Source: Candidatus Microgenomates bacterium
Lineage (GTDB): Bacteria; Patescibacteriota; Microgenomatia; UBA1400; UBA12108
Assembly (NCBI GenBank): GCA_003576945.1
Contig: QEVC01000008.1
Span: 1 to 37,706, forward strand
Reading direction: 5' to 3'
Length of the DNA: 37,706 bases
Part shown: positions 26,567-33,277 of the stretch, in pieces
Position numbering within the stretch: the stretch's first letter is position 1
How the letters are laid out: every line of letters begins with the position of its first letter
The notes under the pieces: generated by a model
The model's database searches: none
Told to the model about the DNA's origin: nothing
Seen by the model: the letters and a program-made list of their open reading frames with translations, nothing else
Position numbers and translations under genes: made by a program

Positions 26567-27166
26567 ATGGGAGTTGACTTAGTCAGTCGTACCAGTGAAA
26601 CCAAACGCAAAATTGGTCGAAGCGTTTCGGTTAATGGGGTCCACGCGGTTGAGGTCGACGTAACAAAAGCCGAAAATCTCCAAGATCCTTTTCTCGATTT
26701 AAACATTAAGGTTAATAATCCGATTGGCAGACTTTGGCTCGCTCTCAAGCGGATGTGGAAGAGTCAGAATACGGTAGTCGCGCTTCGCTTTACCATCCCC
26801 CTGATCGTACTCCCTATTGCTCTCTATGTCGGCTACCGGCTCTGGCAGGGCAGGGGAGTCTCTACCCCCATGACTAAGCTCGGGGTTATCCACGAGGTTA
26901 TTATTACTGGTTCGCCTCGTGACGTTCTCGTTTTGCCAACTAGCGACGTTTATATGCTCTCATATGATCTCAACTTTAATTCTTCTCACCGTGTTACAGA
27001 AAAACCCGTGATTGTGGTTGGTAACTACAACCACTTAAACAATGACCTAACCGTCCAGGATGTAATCGCCTACAACCCACTCGATATCCCAAAATCCACT
27101 CCTAATCCAGTCACAAGTAAGGGGACTTGGGACACAATTTTGCAGTTTATTTCGCAGTTTAAGTGA
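26567..27166 (+). CDS. Unknown protein with one membrane segment
   Basis: A 199-residue protein I do not recognise. Residues 1-68 are hydrophilic and basic near RTSETKRKIGR; a single membrane segment covers about 70-92 (ALRFTIPLIVLPIALYVGY); the rest is a soluble, beta-rich region with KLGVIHEVIITGSPRDVLVLPTSD in two pieces and a Pro-rich stretch near the C-terminus. The positively charged side suggests the N-terminus is inside and the C-terminal 105 residues outside. The start at 26567 follows the promoter by six nucleotides; an earlier in-frame start at 26507 would lie upstream of the -10 and overlap the EEP gene. A surface or envelope role is a guess from topology only. Confidence 0.7.
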   Translation: MGVDLVSRTSETKRKIGRSVSVNGVHAVEVDVTKAENLQDPFLDLNIKVNNPIGRLWLALKRMWKSQNTVVALRFTIPLIVLPIALYVGYRLWQGRGVSTPMTKLGVIHEVIITGSPRDVLVLPTSDVYMLSYDLNFNSSHRVTEKPVIVVGNYNHLNNDLTVQDVIAYNPLDIPKSTPNPVTSKGTWDTILQFISQFK

Positions 27167-27217
27167 GCTTATTGACTTCGAGTACTAGCTGGTACCCCAG
27201 CAATGCCGTTATTACCC

Positions 27218-27246
27218 TTGACAACCTCCTTGGAATTGTCTAATCT
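27218..27246 (+). promoter_or_regulatory. Promoter of the AbiE operon
   Basis: TTGACA (27218-27223), a 17-nt spacer and TAATCT (27241-27246). Transcription should start near 27253, giving a leader of about 32 nt that contains the palindrome at 27256-27277. No other promoter candidate of this quality lies in the 118-nt gap. Confidence 0.7.
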
Positions 27247-27255
27247 ATGAGTAGA

Positions 27256-27277
27256 TAGTTCCCATAAAAGGGTACTA
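27256..27277. promoter_or_regulatory. Imperfect palindrome, probable AbiEi operator
   Basis: TAGTTCCC (27256-27263) and GGGTACTA (27270-27277) form 8-bp arms with one mismatch around a 6-nt centre, just downstream of the predicted transcription start. AbiEi antitoxins are known to bind inverted repeats in their promoter and repress their own operon, so this is the natural operator candidate. It resembles but does not equal the GTTTCC operators elsewhere in the window. Confidence 0.6.
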
Positions 27278-27284
27278 AGACTAT

Positions 27285-28067
27285 ATGAAACAAACTATTC
27301 TAAACACCAACCAAAGCACGCTTCTCGAGGATCTAATTGTCAAATATGGTCAAATCGTAACCTCTGACCAGATATATAACCAAGCTGAGGGGTTGTGGAA
27401 CCAGCAGAGGACCAAGAAGGAAATTGTTAAATTGACCCGCAATGGTTGGTTAATTCGGGTAAAGAGGGGGCTGTATGCCATTTCTGATCTCTCCAACCGT
27501 GGGTTTTTATCACTCTCGCCTTATGTGGTGGCTAATCTTCTGGTTAAAGACTCCTATGTCTCTTTTGAGTCAGCTTTGAGTTATCACAGTATGTTTGACC
27601 AGCTTACTCAAAAGACTATTTCCATTTCCCAAGTGCGATATAAGACTGTGCAGCTGCAATCGATCGAATATAGTTTTGTGACAGTGCTTGATAAGTGGTT
27701 CTTTGGTTGGGAAGAGGTAAGTATTGATAATAAGACGGTGCGTATGGCGACTGCCGAAAAGGCTCTCATTGATATGATTCAGTTTCATAAAAGCAAATAT
27801 ACTGTTGATCTGGTCATAGAAAAGCTCTCCTTATATAGAGATTCACTTGATCTGCAAAAAATGACTGAATATCTGGGGAAGATGTCTTTGATCACCGCCA
27901 AGACATTTGGGTTCCTGTTTGACCTCTTAGGAATTGATTCAAGCGATCTTAAAACCCAAGTTAAATTAAAGGGAACTCATTGCATGTTGGCTGGGGATAC
28001 AAAGTTTAACGCCAAGTGGCGAATTTATTACGACGCTTATTTTGATAAATACCAGGCAATTAAATAA
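27285..28067 (+). CDS. abiEi: AbiEi-type antitoxin and autorepressor
   Basis: A 260-residue protein. An N-terminal winged helix (about 10-70), with IVKLTRNGWLIRVKRGLYAI as recognition helix and wing, is followed by the AbiEi C-terminal domain containing TAEKALIDM. This matches type IV toxin-antitoxin antitoxins, which neutralise AbiEii without direct binding and repress the operon through promoter repeats. It starts after a strong promoter and a palindrome. The toxin gene begins 5 nt after its stop. Length is close to known members. It is a defence or stability module inserted among glycan genes. Confidence 0.88.
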   Translation: MKQTILNTNQSTLLEDLIVKYGQIVTSDQIYNQAEGLWNQQRTKKEIVKLTRNGWLIRVKRGLYAISDLSNRGFLSLSPYVVANLLVKDSYVSFESALSYHSMFDQLTQKTISISQVRYKTVQLQSIEYSFVTVLDKWFFGWEEVSIDNKTVRMATAEKALIDMIQFHKSKYTVDLVIEKLSLYRDSLDLQKMTEYLGKMSLITAKTFGFLFDLLGIDSSDLKTQVKLKGTHCMLAGDTKFNAKWRIYYDAYFDKYQAIK

Positions 28068-28072
28068 ACTCT

Positions 28073-28828
28073 ATGCTTACCCGACAACAACTAGAAATCA
28101 TCAACCGTAAAAGTCTCCGTTACCCTTTATATATTGCCGAAAAGGATTATTTTCTAACGCTAGTAATGCAGATCATTGCCGCTTCTCAAACTGGCAAAAC
28201 CCTTATTTTCAAGGGCGGTACAGCTCTTCATCACTGCTATTTGGATCAATATCGCTTTTCAGAGAATTTGGATTTCTCTTTAAACAAAACACCCCTACCT
28301 ATCGAGGAAGTACGAAAAATGTTTGATAACATCGATTATCTCAGTATCAAGAAGGACTATCTCTCAAACGCCACCATCAAAATTGAGAAACTGCAATACA
28401 CCGGACCACTTATCCAGCCTAACTCGCTCAAGGTAGAAATTGATTTTTTGCAAAATGTCCTATTACCCCCTCAAACCCTGGTTTACCACAACGTCTGGGG
28501 TGTGGATTTTACGGTAACTGTCATGGATATCAAAGAGATTTGTGCTGAGAAAATCCGAGCCATGAGCGATCGGGCTCGGTACCGTGATTTCTATGATATG
28601 TACCTGCTTTTAGAAAAGTACCAGCCGGACTTAAATGAGATTATCTCCTATGTGAAGCAAAAAGAGATCAGACAGCCAATTACCAAAGCTAGCATCCAAA
28701 CCAACTGGCAGGTCATTGCCACCGAAAAAGAACAGGAAACGGGTCAGATTTACTATTCCAAGCAGGTTTCTGATAGTCAGATCGAAGCACTCATCAAGAA
28801 TTTGCCATTTGACAGCATCACTGCTTAG
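28073..28828 (+). CDS. abiEii: AbiEii-type nucleotidyltransferase toxin, one catalytic Asp replaced
   Basis: A 251-residue protein. FKGGTALHHCY (46-56) and RFSENLDFSL (61-70) form the nucleotidyltransferase motif; LKVEIDFLQ supplies the third acidic residue; EKIRAMSDRARYRDFYDMYLL is the conserved basic block. AbiEii toxins use a nucleotide to modify a cellular target and halt growth during phage attack. Relatives normally have SEDLDF; here the first Asp is Asn65 (codon AAT), while D67 remains. The change could lower or abolish activity, or be tolerated in this subgroup. The arrangement directly behind AbiEi is standard. Its stop overlaps a minus-strand open frame by 4 nt. Confidence 0.88.
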   Translation: MLTRQQLEIINRKSLRYPLYIAEKDYFLTLVMQIIAASQTGKTLIFKGGTALHHCYLDQYRFSENLDFSLNKTPLPIEEVRKMFDNIDYLSIKKDYLSNATIKIEKLQYTGPLIQPNSLKVEIDFLQNVLLPPQTLVYHNVWGVDFTVTVMDIKEICAEKIRAMSDRARYRDFYDMYLLLEKYQPDLNEIISYVKQKEIRQPITKASIQTNWQVIATEKEQETGQIYYSKQVSDSQIEALIKNLPFDSITA

Positions 28829-29133
28829 GCGCTCAAATATTTCTCCAATAAAAACTTCTGTGTTTCCTGGTAGGTAAGCTCCAGATATTCGAGTTCTTTG
28901 ATCCAATCTGTCCTTCGATACGAGTCCCACGTTGTGAGCAAGTCACTGGTTAATATAACCGCATTCTCTTGTTTTAATGCTTCAAAAATTGGTGAGTAGA
29001 CTGTTCTGACAATCTGTTTGTCTTTTACATACAACTTTTCAAAGAAAAAACGCAGGTAATGTCCATTAAACTTGGCGGAGTGGGTAAGGTTAGGGTTGTG
29101 GAAGAATATCGAATAAGAGGCATTGCAACACAA
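28825..29133 (-). CDS. Hypothetical 102-residue open frame, possibly a remnant
   Basis: A minus-strand open frame whose product I do not recognise. Its C-terminal part (TSDLLTTWDSYRRTDWIKEL, then LELTYQETQKF) has natural-looking composition, rich in Glu, Lys, Leu and Tyr, but the N-terminal 25 residues lie opposite a GNAT-like fragment on the plus strand and both cannot easily be real. No promoter or ribosome site is visible. It may be the 3' end of a decayed gene whose start has been lost. It sits between the AbiE pair and the flippase in a low-coding stretch. Confidence 0.3.
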   Translation of the reverse strand: MCCNASYSIFFHNPNLTHSAKFNGHYLRFFFEKLYVKDKQIVRTVYSPIFEALKQENAVILTSDLLTTWDSYRRTDWIKELEYLELTYQETQKFLLEKYLSA

Positions 29134-29214
29134 ATGATGGAGTTGGTCATGAGTTTCTTACATTCCTTACATGTTGAAGTTGCACTTTTTTGTACATGTC
29201 AATTGTCGCGCTAG
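29059..29214 (+). pseudogene. GNAT acetyltransferase fragment
   Basis: An open frame of 51 residues from an ATG at 29059 to a TAG at 29212-29214. Residues 6-44 read like the core of a GNAT acetyltransferase: GGVGKVRVVEEYRIRGIA followed by TQMMELVMSFL, with R-I-R-G-I-A as the acetyl-CoA pyrophosphate-binding motif A. A full GNAT domain needs about 140 residues, and both ends are missing, so this is a remnant. The downstream frames do not continue the fold. It overlaps the minus-strand open frame at 28825-29133. Confidence 0.55.
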
Positions 29215-29305
29215 CTCTCCTAATCGCGCGGAGTCATCCTAGTGACAAAGACATCATGATCAGACTGATTACCAACCTCTTAAGCTAGAGTACAAACCAA
29301 CTCTG

Positions 29306-29314
29306 TGAGACAAT
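29306..29314 (+). promoter_or_regulatory. Extended -10 promoter of the flippase operon, predicted leaderless
   Basis: TGA-GACAAT (hexamer 29309-29314) is six nucleotides before the ATG at 29321. An AAGGA lies between them but ends only one nucleotide from the ATG, too close for a Shine-Dalgarno function. No clear -35. Confidence 0.5.
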
Positions 29315-29320
29315 AAGGAC

Positions 29321-30595
29321 ATGTTGTCACAAGTAATTAAGCTAGGTCGGTCAAGCGGGTTAAAATCCGCCGTTCTCATGACCATTGGCAACGTGGGATC
29401 TACGGGTGTTGCGGCCATCGCCATGATCATTTTCTCAAGGGTGCTTGGCCCAGAACAATTTGGCATTTTCTCTGTTCTCTTTTCGACAATGTTAATACTC
29501 TCACGTATTGGTGATATGGGGATCAACATCGCCATTTCTCGTGCCATCGCCCAGAACCACGGCAAACCTAATCTAGTTCGTAGTTACTCCCAAAATGGAG
29601 CTTATCTTAAAGCTATTATCATGTCAGTAGTTGTTGTGTTTGGTCTAATTAGTTCCTCCTACCTCACTAGCACTTTGCTTAATTTAAGCTCAAACTACAC
29701 CCCCTTGGTCCGTCTCGTAATCGTGCTCTCCACCTCCGTGGTCATTTATGAGTACATTAACTCACTACTTCAGGCTAGACAGCACTTTGGCCTCTCGGTG
29801 GCAACTAACACTATTCAATCTCTGCTTAAACTCGCCCTCGCCCTCGTTTCCTTAGTGGTTACCGTTAATCTGCAGGTCATCACCCTCAGCTACATGCTCT
29901 TCCCACTCCTTGGTGCCACAGTTGGTCTTACTGTGATTTCGCTTAGGGAACTCCTCCCTCGCTACAACCCAAAAATTACCAAATCAATTATTAATGTCGC
30001 TCGCTGGACCAGTCTCTCGATCCTCGCTGGCGCCCTCGCCGAAAACATCGATGTGCTTATTGTCCAGAATTATCTCACTACCCATGAGACAGGTCTCTAC
30101 GCCGCGGCCACTCGTATCGCCACCGTCGCCTCTCTAATCGGCTGGTCTCTCGGGACTGTGCTTAACATGCGGGTAGCTCAGTATAAAGACAAGAAAAATC
30201 TCGACCAATATCTCAAAAAAGGTTCCATGCTAGCAACGGCCGCGCTTATTTTGACTCTCGCGATTATCCTCATAACCACTCCCCTCGTTAACCTAACTAT
30301 TGGTACCAGCTACCTCGCTGTCGTCCCCACCCTCAATATTCTCTTAATTTCGACCGCACTCCTTACCGCCACTACTCCTTTTGTGGCTTTGTTCTACGTC
30401 TTTGATTATCCTAGGTATTTTGCGATCTCTGGTTTCTTAACTGCTCTCACTCTTATTGCGGCAGACCTAATCTTAATCCCTGTCTTTGGTTTGGTGGGCG
30501 CCGGCTGGGCCCGCGTTATTACACGCACAGTTGTTATTATCTACACCCTCACCACTGCCTACTCCGAGTACCAAAAACACTATGGCAAAAAGTAA
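29321..30595 (+). CDS. MOP-superfamily polysaccharide flippase (Wzx-like)
   Basis: A 424-residue membrane protein with about twelve hydrophobic segments. TIGNVGSTGVAAIAMIIFSR followed by VLGPEQFGIFSVLFS is the typical N-terminal block of the polysaccharide biosynthesis/flippase family, in which the first helix precedes the R-x-LGPxxFG loop. It moves lipid-linked oligosaccharide units across the cytoplasmic membrane. The locus therefore has two export routes, this and the ABC exporter at 7315-9376. It heads a co-directional run of glycosyltransferases; the next gene overlaps its end by 14 nt. A partner Wzy-like polymerase was not recognised. Confidence 0.9.
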   Translation: MLSQVIKLGRSSGLKSAVLMTIGNVGSTGVAAIAMIIFSRVLGPEQFGIFSVLFSTMLILSRIGDMGINIAISRAIAQNHGKPNLVRSYSQNGAYLKAIIMSVVVVFGLISSSYLTSTLLNLSSNYTPLVRLVIVLSTSVVIYEYINSLLQARQHFGLSVATNTIQSLLKLALALVSLVVTVNLQVITLSYMLFPLLGATVGLTVISLRELLPRYNPKITKSIINVARWTSLSILAGALAENIDVLIVQNYLTTHETGLYAAATRIATVASLIGWSLGTVLNMRVAQYKDKKNLDQYLKKGSMLATAALILTLAIILITTPLVNLTIGTSYLAVVPTLNILLISTALLTATTPFVALFYVFDYPRYFAISGFLTALTLIAADLILIPVFGLVGAGWARVITRTVVIIYTLTTAYSEYQKHYGKK

Positions 30596-31388
30596 GATTA
30601 CCGTCCACATGATGGTCAAAAATGAAGACCAGTGGGTAAGGTATAGCCTGCTCTCCATCCTCCCTTATGTCGACACTGTTCTAGTTACTGACACAGGTAG
30701 TTCGGACCATACCGTAGAGGCAATTCAATCAATAAAATCTCCCAAAATTAAACTCACTCAAACTCGTGTTAATACCGCTTCCGATGTCACACGTATTCGC
30801 GAGGATCAGTTAAAAAAAACTCAAACCGCTTGGTTCTGGGTAGTTGATGGTGATGAGGTCTACCCAGAAGAGACCGCGCAAGAAGTCATCTCCGCTATTA
30901 ATGCCGGCAAATACGAGGGTGTCACTGTCCGACGCTACGACTTGTTGGGGGATATTTATCATCGTCAAAAAGAAAGTGTGGGCTCATATAATATGTTTGG
31001 TCAAACGGGTCATCTCGTTTTGCGTGCTCTCAACCTAAAAAAGCTCAAAGGCCTACATTTAAGTGGCGATTATCCTCTTGAGGGATACTATGACAATAAA
31101 GGGACTGCCATAGTAGGTCACGATCCCGCCCTTCACTACATCACTAATAATTATCTCTACCATGCGATGTATTTAAAGCGCAGTAGCTTGGGTGGTAATC
31201 TCCCTATGTTTAACCGCGGAAAATACAAAATCGAGCTAGGTATCCCCATTTACTCAGTTACTCCGGTCGTTTTTGATACACCCAAAAAGTCTTGGGAAAA
31301 TGATCCCAAATCGCACAGGTCACTGCTCTATACTTGGCTTGCAACCCTCATTACCCCAATCAAAAATATCAAGCGAAAAATTATATGA
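30582..31388 (+). CDS. GT2 family glycosyltransferase
   Basis: A 268-residue enzyme. ITVHMMVKNEDQWVRYSL (6-23) and TDTGSSD (36-42) are the WaaE/KdtX-like variant of the GT2 start, and WVVDGDEVYP carries the acidic metal site. The ATG at 30582 overlaps the flippase by 14 nt; an in-frame start at 30486 would add a Pro-rich, out-of-frame reading of the flippase and was rejected. The C-terminus is basic (IKNIKRKII) and may touch the membrane. Coupled to the next gene by ATGA. Sugar specificity is not predictable. Confidence 0.82.
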   Translation: MAKSKITVHMMVKNEDQWVRYSLLSILPYVDTVLVTDTGSSDHTVEAIQSIKSPKIKLTQTRVNTASDVTRIREDQLKKTQTAWFWVVDGDEVYPEETAQEVISAINAGKYEGVTVRRYDLLGDIYHRQKESVGSYNMFGQTGHLVLRALNLKKLKGLHLSGDYPLEGYYDNKGTAIVGHDPALHYITNNYLYHAMYLKRSSLGGNLPMFNRGKYKIELGIPIYSVTPVVFDTPKKSWENDPKSHRSLLYTWLATLITPIKNIKRKII

Positions 31389-32452
31389 AAATAATTTTTC
31401 TTAACCTCACTCAAGGGCTAGTAAATCGAGGGCTCGAGCGTGTCTTTGATTTGTACGCTACCGAACTCGCAAAGAAAAATGACGTAACCATAATCCAAGC
31501 CGGAGATATAGTACCTGGTAAAAATTACAAGACTATTCGCGTTCACCCTCTCACTCTCGCTCCACAAGCTGCCCCAAATAATCTTCTTGAAAAACTTTTG
31601 TTTAGATTAGAGCGCGATCCTGCGAGTCTTCAAGCGATCGAGTTTACCAAAGACTCGCTCTCTCCAATCAAAAAAATAAATCCTGATGTAATAATCGCTG
31701 GTAACGGCGCGCCACAGCTAAGGATCTTAAAAAGAGCCCTGCCAACCAAAAAAATCACTGTCTTTGGTGCCGCCGGCCTAGGTCATCATGATATCAAAAC
31801 ACTTCTTTCACACCCAGATCTCTTTATCGCAATGACCGATTATCAAGCCACTTGGTGTAAACCCTACCAAACGAGTCGCACAAGAGTCGTCGTAATCCCA
31901 AACCCAGTTGTTCTTTCTAAATCATCCAAAAAAATTGATCTCTCACTGCCTCGCCCAGTTGTCTTAACCGTTGGTGCCTTAACCAAGTACAAAAACATCA
32001 CCAAAACTGCTGAATATCTAAGCGAACTCCCACTCTCACACATAATTATCGGTGATGGGGAAGAAAATCGTAAGCTGCAAGACGTTCTCTCAAAAAGAGC
32101 CTACGACTTTCGCTGGATCAAGCGCGTAAGTCCAGAAGAACTCCCGGCCTATTACAACTACTCTGATGTTTTTTGTTTTATCCCAGATTCCAGAGAAGCA
32201 TTTGGCAACGTATTCGTAGAGGCGATGGCAGCTAGTCTACCCATTGTTGCAACCGATGATCCCATTAGAAGAGAGATCATCGGAGGTGCGGGGTACTACG
32301 TCAACCCAAAAGACCCAAAAAGTGTCCAGTCTGCAATAGTAAAAGCAGCCGAGGGGGGAAAAATCGACTATACTCAGCAGCTCGCGCGCTACAATATTAA
32401 GGCAGTTTCAAAACTATTGGAGAACGCTCTAAATGAACTCACCAAATGTTAA
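31385..32452 (+). CDS. GT4 family glycosyltransferase
   Basis: A 355-residue GT-B enzyme. MKIIFLNLTQGLVNRGLERV starts the N-terminal half with the acceptor loop; LTVGALTKYKNI and IIGDGEENRKL mark the donor half; REAFGNVFVEAMAASLPIV provides the E-x7-E donor-binding motif. The ATG at 31385 forms an ATGA overlap with the previous gene and was preferred to a start 51 nt earlier that reads through that gene. The next GT2 starts 20 nt before its stop. Complete and normal in length. Confidence 0.88.
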   Translation: MKIIFLNLTQGLVNRGLERVFDLYATELAKKNDVTIIQAGDIVPGKNYKTIRVHPLTLAPQAAPNNLLEKLLFRLERDPASLQAIEFTKDSLSPIKKINPDVIIAGNGAPQLRILKRALPTKKITVFGAAGLGHHDIKTLLSHPDLFIAMTDYQATWCKPYQTSRTRVVVIPNPVVLSKSSKKIDLSLPRPVVLTVGALTKYKNITKTAEYLSELPLSHIIIGDGEENRKLQDVLSKRAYDFRWIKRVSPEELPAYYNYSDVFCFIPDSREAFGNVFVEAMAASLPIVATDDPIRREIIGGAGYYVNPKDPKSVQSAIVKAAEGGKIDYTQQLARYNIKAVSKLLENALNELTKC

Positions 32453-33275
32453 GCCCATCGCTTCAGCCATCCTCGCAACCTACAACAGTGAAAAAACCAT
32501 AGTTGCCGCACTCTCTTCCTTATTAACCCAGACTGTCCCAATCGAGATTATCGTAGTTGATGATGGGAGTACCGATCAAACAAAAGCAATCGTAAAAAAC
32601 TTTCCTAGCGTTACCTACCTCTCCCAAAAGCACTTGGGTCCTGCTAAGGCAAGGAACCTCGGGGCCAAAAAAGCCAGTGGCAACATCCTCCTCTTTGTCG
32701 ACGCTGACATGACCTTTGATCCACATTATGTCGAAGATTTAATTAACCCCATTCTAGGTGGTAAAACAATCGGAACATATACAATCAACGAAAGGGTCGC
32801 CAATTGGGACAACCCACTCGCGCGTTGTTGGAATATTCAAGAAGGATGGGAAAATAAGAAAAGATTTCCACCCAATCCGCCAAAATATGGGACTGACTAT
32901 CGCGCTATTTTAAAATCTGCATTCGATCAGGTAGGGGGCTTTGACGACATTGGCTACACCGATACTTGGAGCTTATTTAACAAGCTCGGAGTCAGGCCAC
33001 TTGCCACCCACGCGCTCTGCTATCACCATAATTCCAACAGTTTCGCTTCCGTATACAGACAAGCCAAATGGAGTGCCAAAAGACCTTATAAATATGGATT
33101 TATTGGCTCGCTCTACGCTCTAGTCAGGACTTCTTTACCCCTCTCGCTCATTATCGCTATTACCAAATCCTTAACTCATCACAATCTCTACTTTCTCTCA
33201 TTTAAGCTCGTGTATGACTATGGTCGCTTTGTTGGTATCTTAGAGATGTTAACTACTGGTAAACTTAGTAAATAA
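32433..33275 (+). CDS. GT2 family glycosyltransferase
   Basis: A 280-residue enzyme. SAILATYNSEKT (11-22), VDDGSTDQT (42-50), GPAKARNLGAKKASG and LFVDADMTF (the DxD site) are in the usual GT2 order. The C-terminal 60 residues contain a hydrophobic stretch (LVRTSLPLSLIIAI) that could associate with the membrane. The ATG overlaps the GT4 gene by 20 nt, an overlap length seen several times in this locus. The following membrane protein begins 2 nt after its stop. Acceptor unknown. Confidence 0.87.
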   Translation: MNSPNVKPIASAILATYNSEKTIVAALSSLLTQTVPIEIIVVDDGSTDQTKAIVKNFPSVTYLSQKHLGPAKARNLGAKKASGNILLFVDADMTFDPHYVEDLINPILGGKTIGTYTINERVANWDNPLARCWNIQEGWENKKRFPPNPPKYGTDYRAILKSAFDQVGGFDDIGYTDTWSLFNKLGVRPLATHALCYHHNSNSFASVYRQAKWSAKRPYKYGFIGSLYALVRTSLPLSLIIAITKSLTHHNLYFLSFKLVYDYGRFVGILEMLTTGKLSK

Positions 33276-33277
33276 CT

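Larger units (their letters stand above)
28829..29320. other. 492-bp low-coding stretch between AbiE and the flippase gene
   Basis: This stretch has no confident intact gene. It holds the doubtful minus-strand frame, the GNAT fragment, and from 29215 about 90 nt in which I see nothing coding, ending in the flippase promoter. It reads as scar tissue from earlier insertions or deletions beside the toxin-antitoxin pair. Confidence 0.6.

Noticed and set aside
29194-29287. Short plus-strand open frame after the GNAT fragment (MSIVALALLIARSH...)
   Set aside because: Under 35 codons, no motif, no promoter or ribosome site, and it does not continue the GNAT fold.
30486-30581. Longer start for the GT2 after the flippase
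   Set aside because: The extension is a Pro/Leu-rich out-of-frame reading of the flippase C-terminus; the GT2 fold begins right after the ATG at 30582.
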